From positions 1 through 6,070 of the forward strand of contig JAFRNO010000687.1 of the NCBI GenBank assembly GCA_017430155.1: a stretch of 6,070 bases of DNA. Direction: 5' to 3'. This DNA comes from Kiritimatiellia bacterium. GTDB lineage: Bacteria > Verrucomicrobiota > Kiritimatiellia > RFP12 > UBA1067. Of this stretch, positions 1 to 6,070 are shown piece by piece. Position numbers and translations under genes: made by a program. The notes under the pieces were generated by a model that saw nothing but the letters and a program-made list of their open reading frames with translations, was not told the DNA's origin and did not search any database. Numbering within the stretch: the stretch's first letter is position 1; each line of letters starts with the position of its first letter.

Positions 1-750
1 AACCAGGCGAAGTACAACGTGGAGCAGACGCGCGCGTCCATCCCGAACCTCCTCGCGAGCGAGGAGCAGCTCATGAACGCGATCGCCATCCTCGCCGGCA
101 CGATGCCGGGCGTCCTCCACGACATGCTCCGGCCGCTGCCCGCGCGCGACTGGCTGATCGCGCCGCAGCGCGTCGCCGCCATCCCGCTCGACGCGATGCG
201 CCGCCGCCCGGACGTGCGCGCCGCCGAACGTTCCCTCGCCGCGCGGGTCGCCTCCGTCGGCGTCGCCGAGGCCCAGCTCTTCCCGAAGTTCTACATCAAC
301 GGATCCATCGGTCTCGACAGCATCGACGCCAACAAGTTCTTCCGCCGCGAGGCGTTCATGGGCTCGATCGGCCCGTCCTTCCGGTGGCCGCTCTTCCAGG
401 GCGGCAACCTCGTCGCGGCCATGAAGCAGGCGGAGTCGAAGATGTCCGAGGCCGCGCTCAAGTACGAGCTCGCGGTGCAGACCGCCTACGGCGAGACGCG
501 CAACGCCTACAGTTCCTACACGCAGGAGTACCACCGCTACCAGTCGCTCCAGGGGGCGGTGAAGGCCGCGCAGGACGCGGTCAACATCTCGCAGGACCTT
601 TACAAAAACGGCCTCGCGGACTTCAACAACGTGCTGGACGCGCAGCGCTCTTTGCTTACGCTGGAGGAGGCCCTCACCATCAGCAGAGGCAAGATCACGA
701 CCGATTTGATCGCCCTCTACAAGGCGCTCGGAGGAGGAATCGCCCTCTGA
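1..750 (+). CDS. Outer-membrane efflux channel (TolC/OprM/NodT family), 3' part
   Basis: The frame is open from base 1 to a TGA at 748-750, giving the last 249 residues of a protein whose start lies to the left. It fits the outer-membrane channel of a tripartite RND or ABC exporter, which trimerises and carries substrates from the periplasmic adaptor out of the cell. The fragment opens in the end of the first OEP repeat (EQTRASIPNLLASEEQL, then LAGTMPG). It then has the family signature RRPDVRAAERSLAARVA near fragment residues 68-84, followed by VAEAQLFPKFYINGSIGL. Next comes a strand ending in WPLFQGGNL, and a long second helical hairpin ending in YKNGLADFNNVLDAQRSLL. This order is typical of the NodT-type efflux lipoproteins. 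The lipobox expected at the N-terminus is outside the window. The adaptor and pump genes probably lie to the left. The substrate cannot be told. A GTG at 19 could be mistaken for the start, but homology-like sequence continues upstream of it. Confidence 0.93.
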   Translation, partial: NQAKYNVEQTRASIPNLLASEEQLMNAIAILAGTMPGVLHDMLRPLPARDWLIAPQRVAAIPLDAMRRRPDVRAAERSLAARVASVGVAEAQLFPKFYINGSIGLDSIDANKFFRREAFMGSIGPSFRWPLFQGGNLVAAMKQAESKMSEAALKYELAVQTAYGETRNAYSSYTQEYHRYQSLQGAVKAAQDAVNISQDLYKNGLADFNNVLDAQRSLLTLEEALTISRGKITTDLIALYKALGGGIAL

Positions 751-788
751 CCCGTTTTGGCGGCTGAAAATTTTTTCGCATTTTCCAG

Positions 789-820
789 TTGCTTTACGGA
801 CGAAATTCCATTATTCTAAT
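789..820 (+). promoter_or_regulatory. Probable sigma70-type promoter for the coiled-coil/lipoprotein/RluA cluster
   Basis: The 136-base spacer 751-886 is clearly more AT-rich than its surroundings. Two overlapping readings are possible. One is TTGCTT (789-794), 17 bases, TATTCT (812-817). The other is TTTACG (793-798), 16 bases, TCTAAT (815-820), in which the -10 matches the consensus at 5 of 6 bases. Either would start transcription around 824-828 and leave a leader of about 60 bases before the ATG at 887. The leader can form a short imperfect hairpin (831-837 with 845-851). No convincing terminator for the upstream efflux gene was found in this spacer, so read-through is possible. The placement is inferred from consensus matching only. 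Confidence 0.5.
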
Positions 821-886
821 CAGCCGTGAAGGCAAGGTCTCGTTCCTCGCCCTCCGGAAACCGATCTGAAAGAGAGAAAAAAGAAA

Positions 887-2056
887 ATGAACAAGGCAGT
901 ACACGCGCTCGTCTACGTGATTCTGGCAGTTGCCATCGTCGCGGTGTTTTTCGAGATAAAGCTGTATGAAAAGAAGGAGCTGTTGACGGACAGCAACGAG
1001 CAGTTGCGGCAATGCATCGTCGACTTGTCGTCCTACATCGAGGCGGAGAACGCGCCGCCCGCGGCGACCCTTGAGGCGAAGCAGGACGTCTCTCCGCGCG
1101 AGGCGCGCGAGGTGGACGATCCCGAAATGGTGAACCTCCTCGAGAAATACAACGCCCAGTACGAGGCGACGAACATCAAGAGCCTGGACTGGGGCGACGC
1201 GCAGAAAGCGCAGCTGCGGCAGGTCTACGCCTTGGATTCCGAGGGGAACAAGCAAGTCGATCAGGCGAAGACGCAGGCGGAAGCCGGCTCTGGCCGCGTG
1301 TACTATCTTCAGGATGGACCGAACACGGCCGCCGCGCTGATCAAGCAGATCGTCGGCCGCGCGAAGTACCAGAAGGACACGCTCCAGGGAACGCGCAAGG
1401 AACTTGCCGCTCTCCGCACGAAGCTCCAGGAGCTTGTGACAGACTTCAACGAGCTGCCGAAGGAGGTCCGCCTGAACAAGATCGATATCGAGAAGAAGGG
1501 CAAGGAGATCGAGACGCTGACGTCGGAGAAGGCCGCCGTCGAGGACCAGCTGCAGAAGTCGAAGGCCGAGGTCGAGGACCTGAAGGCCGAAGTCACCTCT
1601 CTCAAGGAGGAGGTCTCCACCGCGAAGGACGAGACGGAGGCCGTGAAGGAGGATCTCGAAAAGTCGAAGAAGCTGGTCGAGCAGCTGATGAGCCGCCTCA
1701 AGAACCAGTCCGCCGCGCCGCGCGCCGCCGGTCCCGTGACGGGCGGCGGCCAGCTCACGAGCGGCGACAAGGGCAAGATCGCGTCCGTCCAGAACGAGAA
1801 GCTGTTCGTGATCGTCCAGTTCGAAGATGCGGCGCTTGACGAGATGCTGGGCGCCGAGCGCAACGGCGCGCTGCCGCCGCACGAGATGCTGGTGGTGCGT
1901 CCCGTGAAGGGCGCGGACGGCAAGGAGTCCCGGACGGTCGTTGGCAAGATCCGCCTGCGCCAGTGGACGCCCAAGACGAATTTCGTAACGGCTGAGATCC
2001 TGAAGGATTGGCAGCAGGGTCCTCTCGAGAAGAACGATGTCGTCTGCCCCGACTAA
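887..2056 (+). CDS. Membrane-anchored coiled-coil protein with C-terminal beta-type domain
   Basis: This 389-residue protein is of unknown function. Residues about 7-22 (ALVYVILAVAIVAVFF) form one membrane segment or uncleaved signal anchor, with no lipobox. A short charged coil follows (about 24-55). Then come an acidic/Gln-rich linker and a long heptad-like coiled coil at about 150-275, rich in K, E, L and V (for example KSKAEVEDLKAEVTSLKEEV). A Gly/Ala/Pro-rich hinge (about 274-293) leads to a compact C-terminal domain at about 296-389. That domain has the pattern GKIASVQNEKLFVIVQF ... LPPHEMLVVRPV ... VGKIRLRQW ... EKNDVVCPD, resembling the small beta domains of FlgT-C type seen in many envelope proteins. 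That resemblance is from memory, not from a search. The bulk is probably periplasmic. The start at 887 is preceded by a purine-rich AGAGAG stretch rather than a strong Shine-Dalgarno. Its last 20 bases overlap the next gene, which suggests co-translation. A structural or scaffold role in the envelope is inference. Confidence 0.85.
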   Translation: MNKAVHALVYVILAVAIVAVFFEIKLYEKKELLTDSNEQLRQCIVDLSSYIEAENAPPAATLEAKQDVSPREAREVDDPEMVNLLEKYNAQYEATNIKSLDWGDAQKAQLRQVYALDSEGNKQVDQAKTQAEAGSGRVYYLQDGPNTAAALIKQIVGRAKYQKDTLQGTRKELAALRTKLQELVTDFNELPKEVRLNKIDIEKKGKEIETLTSEKAAVEDQLQKSKAEVEDLKAEVTSLKEEVSTAKDETEAVKEDLEKSKKLVEQLMSRLKNQSAAPRAAGPVTGGGQLTSGDKGKIASVQNEKLFVIVQFEDAALDEMLGAERNGALPPHEMLVVRPVKGADGKESRTVVGKIRLRQWTPKTNFVTAEILKDWQQGPLEKNDVVCPD

Positions 2057-2210
2057 ATGGCTGCTGGCGTCGCTTGCCGCGATCATCTTGCTCGGCTTGA
2101 CGGGATGCATCGCGGACACGGCGGCCGATTCAGACCTGCCCTGGGCGACGAACCACTCCTGGGAGAGCCTCGGTCCCCTGCCCTCGCAGATGACGGACCG
2201 CTATGATTGA
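2037..2210 (+). CDS. Small lipoprotein, 57 residues
   Basis: This small gene overlaps the coiled-coil gene by 20 bases at its start and the RluA gene by 8 bases at its end. The ATG at 2037 is preceded by GAGAAG at 2027-2032, and the TGA is at 2208-2210. The product has a clear type II signal peptide: K7, a hydrophobic core (WLLASLAAIILLGL) and the lipobox L21-T22-G23-C24. Cys24 would be lipidated by Lgt after export and cut by LspA. The mature part is only 34 residues and carries two Trp in SDLPWATNHSWESLGPLP. The residue after Cys24 is Ile, not Asp, so by the E. coli +2 rule it would go to the outer membrane. Similar short lipoproteins with a DLPW-like segment may occur in Verrucomicrobiota-type genomes, but that is a vague recollection. 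The function is unknown. It may partner the membrane-anchored coiled-coil protein encoded just upstream. Confidence 0.82.
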   Translation: MSSAPTKWLLASLAAIILLGLTGCIADTAADSDLPWATNHSWESLGPLPSQMTDRYD

Positions 2211-3132
2211 GGACAGAACCTTCATCGTGGAAACTGGCGGCATCCGACTCGATGCCGCCTTGTTGTCTCAATTCCCATCCTCCACGCGGGCTTTCTGCCG
2301 TGCGGCCTGCGCGGACGGCGACGTGGAGGTAGACGGCAGGCCGGCCATCAAGGGCATGAAGCTGGGCGGCGGCTCCCGGGTCCGCGTGCGCCGCCTTGCC
2401 GAGGCGAGCGACAACCGCGTGGCACCCAATCCGGCCATCCACGTGCGGTGCCTGTTCGAGGACGAGGCGCTGCTCGCCTTCAACAAGCCCGCGGCCCAGC
2501 CCGTGCAGCCGCTCACCTACCGCGAGACGGGCACGCTCATGAACGGGGTCGTCGCCCGCTGGCCCGACGTGCGCGACGTCGGCGACCAGCCGCTCATGGC
2601 CGGGGCGCTGCACCGGATCGACGCCGACACTTCGGGGCTCGTCCTCGTCGCGCGCACGCCCGTCGCCTTTGACGCCCTCCGCGCGCAGTTCGCGGCCCAG
2701 ACGGTGAGGAAGACCTATCTCGCGCTCGTCGAAGGTTCCGTGGCCGTAGGCGGGACGCTGGAGAACGACCTCGTCCACGACCCCACGCTGCCGTTCTGCC
2801 GCATGATTGACGTTCGGCGCGCGCGCGCCCGCGTGAAGGCGCAGCCGCTTCGCGCCGTCACCCATTACGTGCCTGTCGGGCGGACGACCTGCGGGAACGA
2901 GGAGCGCACGCTCCTCGAGGTGACGATCTACACGGGCGTCACGCACCAGATCCGCGCCCAGCTCGCGGCCGCCGGGATGCACATCGTCAACGACCGTCTC
3001 TACGGCGCCTTCGCCGTGGAGGGGCAGGCGGGGCACTGCCTCCACGCCCTCGCGGCGGCGTTCCGGCATCCCGTCTCTGGCGACGAAATGGAAATCCGCA
3101 CGCCGTATCCGGATTGGGGGCAGGTCCCGTGA
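2203..3132 (+). CDS. RluA-family pseudouridine synthase
   Basis: This 309-residue enzyme would isomerise specific uridines to pseudouridine in rRNA or tRNA in the cytoplasm. An N-terminal S4-like RNA-binding segment lies at about residues 20-70 (RAFCRAACADGDVEVDGRP ... GSRVRVRRL). The catalytic domain follows, with motif I around N94-K95-P96 (LLAFNKPAAQPVQP) and motif II LHRIDADTSGLVLVAR, in which D140 is the catalytic aspartate. The C-terminal motif is GVTHQIRAQLAAAGMHIVNDRLYG (T247, H248, R251). The length is normal for RluC/RluD-type enzymes. The target site cannot be assigned: the motifs place it in the family, not in a named subgroup. HRIDADTSG in place of the more usual HRLDRDTSG is a mild variation. 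The start at 2203 overlaps the lipoprotein stop by 8 bases and has no strong Shine-Dalgarno, so translation is probably coupled. Its own TGA overlaps the GTG of the next gene. Confidence 0.93.
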   Translation: MIEDRTFIVETGGIRLDAALLSQFPSSTRAFCRAACADGDVEVDGRPAIKGMKLGGGSRVRVRRLAEASDNRVAPNPAIHVRCLFEDEALLAFNKPAAQPVQPLTYRETGTLMNGVVARWPDVRDVGDQPLMAGALHRIDADTSGLVLVARTPVAFDALRAQFAAQTVRKTYLALVEGSVAVGGTLENDLVHDPTLPFCRMIDVRRARARVKAQPLRAVTHYVPVGRTTCGNEERTLLEVTIYTGVTHQIRAQLAAAGMHIVNDRLYGAFAVEGQAGHCLHALAAAFRHPVSGDEMEIRTPYPDWGQVP

Positions 3133-3425
3133 GCGGTGCGAACAGTCCCGTGCTGTCCCTGCGCACGCCGCCGCGCTACGGCCGTCGGGCCGTCTGGGCG
3201 ACGCTTGCCGCGCTTTTCTTCGTCGGCCTCTCGTTCTGCCTGGACGAGGCGGCGTCCAACCAGCTGGCCGCATCCGACATGCCGACCCTCTGGTCGCGCT
3301 ATCTGGCGGGCATCTCCCTTTACTACGCGGCAATCTGCGCCGTTCGCTGGTATCTGGGCCGCCGCCGGGCGCGTGCGAATTCGCCTAAAGACCCCCCTTG
3401 TCAATCTGCCTCCGATATATTATAA
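3129..3425 (+). CDS. Small two-helix membrane protein, hypothetical
   Basis: This is a 98-residue unrecognised protein. The chosen start is the GTG at 3129, whose GTGA overlaps the RluA stop and which follows the purine-rich GGGGGCAGG at 3116-3124. A TTG at 3114 in the same frame is possible but less likely. Two hydrophobic stretches are visible: about residues 21-38 (AVWATLAALFFVGLSFCL) and 58-77 (YLAGISLYYAAICAVRWYLG). Arg clusters before the first (R12, R16, R19, R20) and after the second (RRRAR, 78-82) predict both ends inside the cytoplasm with a short external loop. The last codons run into the AT-rich secDF promoter and the TAA is part of its -10 region, so the C-terminal tail may be poorly constrained. 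Support comes from the coupled start, the GC-ending codons and the sensible membrane topology. No family was recognised. Confidence 0.68.
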   Translation: MSGANSPVLSLRTPPRYGRRAVWATLAALFFVGLSFCLDEAASNQLAASDMPTLWSRYLAGISLYYAAICAVRWYLGRRRARANSPKDPPCQSASDIL

Positions 3426-3426
3426 T
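3398..3426 (+). promoter_or_regulatory. Strong sigma70-type promoter for secDF
   Basis: The -35 box TTGTCA (3398-3403) matches TTGACA at 5 of 6 bases. The -10 box TATAAT (3421-3426) is a perfect match, and the spacer is exactly 17 bases. Transcription should start near 3433, giving a leader of about 30 bases before the secDF ATG at 3465. The promoter lies over the last nine or ten codons of the small membrane protein gene. This is the best promoter match in the window and suggests secDF is transcribed on its own at a good level, whatever read-through comes from the upstream cluster. Confidence 0.85.
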
Positions 3427-3452
3427 ATCCGTTCCGTTTTTCAAGAAGAAAT

Positions 3453-3457
3453 GAGGT
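3453..3457 (+). promoter_or_regulatory. Ribosome binding site of secDF
   Basis: GAGGT ends 7 bases before the ATG at 3465 and is the clearest Shine-Dalgarno in the window. It fixes the start of SecDF, whose first membrane segment follows after a short charged N-terminus. Confidence 0.75.
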
Positions 3458-3464
3458 TCAAAGA

Positions 3465-6002
3465 ATGAGTTTCGATTCATCGATGCGTGCCAACGCGTGG
3501 AAGTGGCTGGCTTTGCTGGCCATTACGGTCTTCTCCATTTGCGTTTTGCTGCCGAAGGACAGCATCCGGCTGGGGCTCGACCTGAGGGGTGGCACGTCCT
3601 TCACGCTGGGCGTGGACGAGGACGCCCTCCGCGAGTCCGTGATGGCCCAGGTCGAGAACACGAACGACACCGCGGCCATCGACGCCCGGATCAAGGACAC
3701 GATGGCGGGCTGCGACGAGCGCATCGTCGAGGTCGTGCGCCGCCGCGTGGACGGCATGGGCATGAACGAGCCCGTCATCCAGGGCATGAAGGGACATCGT
3801 CTCCTCGTGCAGCTTCCGGGCAGCAACGACGTCACGCGCGCCGAGGCGAAGCGTTCGCTGCAGAGCGCATCCTATCTTGAATTCCGCCTGACGCATCCCC
3901 GAAACCGGGAGCTGGTCAACAAGTTGCTGGCGTCCAACAAGGCGCCGGAGGGCTACCGGCTCAGCGAGAAGGGCGACGGCTTCGCCCGCGTGGAGAACTA
4001 TGAAGCAATCTCGAAGAAGTCAGGCTACAAGACGCGGCTGAGCTCCTTCGGCCGTCCGCCGCAGGGCTATGTGCTCATGCTGGAGAAGGACAAAGACAGC
4101 ACCTACCGGCCGAACTTCGTGAGCCGCAAGACGGAACTGACGGGAAACGACCTCGTTTCGGCGACCGTCGAACGGGATCAGGTGGGGCGTCCCGTGGTCG
4201 GCTTCCGGCTCAACCGAAAGGGCGGCAACCTCATGCGCAAGCTCACGCGCAATTACATCGCGCACGGCGCGAAGAACCCCACCGACCGCGGCCGCGAGCT
4301 GGCGATCATCCTGGACGGCTCGCTGATCTCGGCTCCCGTGCTGCAGGGTGAAATCGACACGCGCGGGCAGATTTCCGGCCAGTTCTCGGTGGCCGAGGCG
4401 CAGCAGCTCGCGAACGACCTCAACGCGGGCGCGCTGCCCGTGCCGCTGAAGCTGCTCGCCGAGGAGTCCGTCTCGCCGACGGTGGGCGAGGACGCGCAGC
4501 GGGCCGGCATCATCGCCGCGTTGCTCGGATTCGCGCTCGTCGCGCTGTTCATGTTCATCTACTACTGGTACGCGGGCGCGATCGCGAACGTCGCGCTCCT
4601 CCTCGACATCGTCCTCCTTCCCGCGGCGCTCGTCTGCGTGGCGAACGTGCTCGGCGTGTTCGCGAAGGACGCCTCGATGGGCGCGGCCGGGTCGCTCCAG
4701 CTGCCCGTCCTGACGATGCCCGGCATCGCGGGCATCGTCCTCACCCTCGGCATGGCCGTGGACGCGAACGTGATTATCTTCGAGCGCATCCGCGAGGAGT
4801 TCGCCAACAAGGCCTCCGTCGCGACCGCGATCAAGAACGGCTACGGCCGCGCCTTCACGGCGATCCTCGACTCGAACATCACGACGATCGTCACGGGCAT
4901 CATCCTCTTCATCGTCGGCACGGGTCCCGTGCGCGGCTTCGCCATCACCCTCACGGCCGGCGTTGTCATCTCGATGTTCACGGCCGTGGTCGTCACGCGC
5001 CTCGTGTTCGAGAAGACGTCGAACCCGGACTCGATGAAGCCCTTCAAGATGCTGAACATCTTCAAGAAGGTGCCGAACGTCGACTTCGTCAAGCTCGGCA
5101 AGACCATGACGATCGCGTCGGCGGCCCTTGTGGTGCTGACCGTCGCCATCTTCGGCATCCGCGCGGCCACGAAGCCCGAGTCGGTGCTCGCCGTGGACCT
5201 CACGGGCGGCACGTCGATCGTCTTCGACGTCAAGGCCGGGCAGATGCCGGCCGTCGCCGACGTGCGCAAGACGCTGGATCCGTTCGACAACGCCACCGTC
5301 ATCCAGACCCAGGGTTCCGACAAGCTGCTCGTGAAGACGGGCTACTCGTCTGACAACGCGAAGGCGAAGGGCGTCACGGACGTCGCCGGGCACGTGACCG
5401 GGCTGCTGCAGAAGGCCTTCCCCGACGCCGGCATCGAGATGCGCGACGCGAGCGAGGTCGGCTCGGTCGTGGGCGCCGACCTCAAGAAGTCCGGCACCTG
5501 GGCGGTGATCCTCTCGCTCTGCGCGATCCTGATCTACGTGGCCTTCCGCTTCGAGTTCGGCTTCGGCCTCGGCGCGCTCGTGGCCCTCGCGCACGACGCG
5601 CTCATCTCGCTCGGCCTCTTCTCGCTCTGCGGGCGGCAGGTCTCCCTGCTCGTCATCACCGCGCTCCTCACGATCATCGGCTACTCGGTGAACGACACGA
5701 TCGTCGTGTTCGACCGCATCCGCGAGGACTTGCGCAAAGACCAGAAGAGCCCGTTCAAGGAACTCTGCAACCGCGCCCTCAACGAGTGCCTGAGCCGCAC
5801 GGTGATCACGTCGCTCACCACGTTCTTCGCCGTGCTCGCGCTCTTCGCGTTCGGCGACGGCTCGATCTTCGACTTCGCGCTGACGATGCTCATCGGCGTC
5901 ATCGCGGGCACGTATTCGTCGGTGTTCATCGCCACGCCGATCATGATGTGGTTCTACAAGGGCCGGCGCCCGAAGTTCACGGCTGAGGGTTCCGCGAAGT
6001 GA
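3465..6002 (+). CDS. secDF: Fused protein translocase subunit SecDF
   Basis: This 845-residue inner-membrane protein joins SecD and SecF in one chain. It works with SecYEG and SecA, using the proton motive force to pull exported proteins through and release them. The SecD half has TM1 at about 13-29 and the motif IRLGLDLRGGTSF (34-46). The periplasmic P1 region includes RIVEVVRRRVDGMGMNEPVI (86-105), and LAIILDGSLISAP follows (279 onward), then LNAGALPVPL (319-328). A membrane block at about 347-522 contains TLGMAVDANVIIFERIREE. The SecF half has its own first helix at about 547-566, then LAVDLTGGTSIVFDV (D578), EVGSVVGADL, and the last helices with YSVNDTIVVFDRIRED and CLSRTVITSLTTFFAV. The conserved proton-pathway residues are all present: D433 (VDAN), D744 (NDT) and R778 (SRT). 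The length fits a fused protein and is longer than the roughly 740 residues of Bacillus SecDF. There is no frameshift. It has its own strong promoter. No yajC is adjacent. Confidence 0.98.
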   Translation: MSFDSSMRANAWKWLALLAITVFSICVLLPKDSIRLGLDLRGGTSFTLGVDEDALRESVMAQVENTNDTAAIDARIKDTMAGCDERIVEVVRRRVDGMGMNEPVIQGMKGHRLLVQLPGSNDVTRAEAKRSLQSASYLEFRLTHPRNRELVNKLLASNKAPEGYRLSEKGDGFARVENYEAISKKSGYKTRLSSFGRPPQGYVLMLEKDKDSTYRPNFVSRKTELTGNDLVSATVERDQVGRPVVGFRLNRKGGNLMRKLTRNYIAHGAKNPTDRGRELAIILDGSLISAPVLQGEIDTRGQISGQFSVAEAQQLANDLNAGALPVPLKLLAEESVSPTVGEDAQRAGIIAALLGFALVALFMFIYYWYAGAIANVALLLDIVLLPAALVCVANVLGVFAKDASMGAAGSLQLPVLTMPGIAGIVLTLGMAVDANVIIFERIREEFANKASVATAIKNGYGRAFTAILDSNITTIVTGIILFIVGTGPVRGFAITLTAGVVISMFTAVVVTRLVFEKTSNPDSMKPFKMLNIFKKVPNVDFVKLGKTMTIASAALVVLTVAIFGIRAATKPESVLAVDLTGGTSIVFDVKAGQMPAVADVRKTLDPFDNATVIQTQGSDKLLVKTGYSSDNAKAKGVTDVAGHVTGLLQKAFPDAGIEMRDASEVGSVVGADLKKSGTWAVILSLCAILIYVAFRFEFGFGLGALVALAHDALISLGLFSLCGRQVSLLVITALLTIIGYSVNDTIVVFDRIREDLRKDQKSPFKELCNRALNECLSRTVITSLTTFFAVLALFAFGDGSIFDFALTMLIGVIAGTYSSVFIATPIMMWFYKGRRPKFTAEGSAK

Positions 6003-6070
6003 TGTTGATGTGGATGCCGCGGAGCACCAGACCGTCGGGGTCGTCGAATCCCGCGTGACGACGCTGACGC
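5977..6070 (-). CDS. Possible 3' end of a convergent gene, unknown product
   Basis: On the minus strand a frame is open from the right edge (6068) to a TGA at 5979-5977. It gives about 30 C-terminal residues, with GFDDPDGLVLRGIHINITSR near the end. The codons mostly end in G or C and the residue mix looks natural. If real, the gene converges on secDF and overlaps its 3' end by 26 bases, leaving no room for a terminator between them. The fragment is too short to assign. A DPDG stretch near the C-terminus also occurs in glyoxalase-type (VOC) proteins, but that is not enough for a call. A forward frame from GTG 6010 is also open to the edge and is the main alternative. Confidence 0.42.
   Translation of the reverse strand, partial: RQRRHAGFDDPDGLVLRGIHINITSRNPQP

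Noticed and set aside
740..777. A possible terminator after the efflux gene: CGCC and GGCG arms near 741-761 followed by a T-run at 771-776.
   Set aside because: The stem is only about 4 base pairs with a 13-14 base loop, and the T-run is about 9 bases away from it.
794..2119. A 441-codon open frame on the minus strand opposite the coiled-coil gene.
   Set aside because: The translation is a low-complexity Leu/Arg-rich sequence, as expected antisense to a Lys/Glu-rich coiled coil with GC-ending codons. The plus-strand protein has a coherent domain order.
2057..2205. An ATG at 2057 directly after the coiled-coil stop opens a 49-codon frame.
   Set aside because: Its product is Arg/Gly/Pro-rich with no signal peptide or pattern. 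The frame starting at 2037 over the same DNA gives a clear lipoprotein.
2083..3333. A 416-codon minus-strand open frame opposite the RluA gene.
   Set aside because: It has an Arg/Gly/Pro/His-rich composition with no recognisable motif, while the plus strand carries all the RluA motifs.
3451..3468. A five-codon frame (MRFKE) whose stop overlaps the secDF ATG as ATGA, considered as a leader peptide because some secDF genes are controlled by an arrest peptide.
   Set aside because: It is far too short to act as an arrest peptide of the VemP/SecM type, and its first codons contain the secDF Shine-Dalgarno, which explains the sequence.
4020..5594. A 524-codon open frame on the minus strand inside secDF.
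   Set aside because: It is rich in Arg, Asp, Glu, His and Gly with no domain pattern, a usual by-product of strong GC bias at third positions. SecDF on the plus strand is certain.

Overview
The window is a stretch of GC-rich, densely coded bacterial DNA. Most codons end in G or C, and only the short spacers are AT-rich. The best guess is a Gram-negative bacterium of the Verrucomicrobiota/Kiritimatiellota/Lentisphaerota group. This rests on an outer-membrane efflux channel, a fused SecD-SecF, and a membrane-anchored coiled-coil protein next to a tiny 'DLPW' lipoprotein. The phylum is an inference and was not tested by any search.

Layout: (1) 1-750, the 3' part of a TolC/OprM-type outer-membrane efflux gene that enters from the left. 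(2) 751-886, a spacer with a plausible sigma70-type promoter. (3) 887-3425, a compact four-gene cluster in which every junction overlaps: a membrane-anchored coiled-coil protein (887-2056), a 57-residue lipoprotein (2037-2210), an RluA-family pseudouridine synthase (2203-3132) and a 98-residue two-helix membrane protein (3129-3425). (4) 3398-3426, a near-perfect promoter (TTGTCA, 17 bases, TATAAT) lying over the 3' end of the last cluster gene. (5) 3465-6002, a single-chain SecDF with all three conserved proton-pathway residues. (6) 5977-6070, the probable 3' end of a convergent minus-strand gene that overlaps the end of secDF.

The efflux channel, the coiled-coil protein, the lipoprotein, the small membrane protein and SecDF all belong to the envelope. 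SecDF uses the proton motive force to finish Sec-dependent export, the route that lipoproteins and outer-membrane proteins take. The pseudouridine synthase is the only cytoplasmic RNA-modifying enzyme here. The overlaps suggest translational coupling with its neighbours, but the sequence gives no functional link.

No rRNA, tRNA, CRISPR array, insertion sequence or clear intrinsic terminator was seen. The window looks like core chromosome rather than a mobile or defence island. The least described parts are the small lipoprotein, the coiled-coil protein and the two-helix protein that surround the RluA gene.
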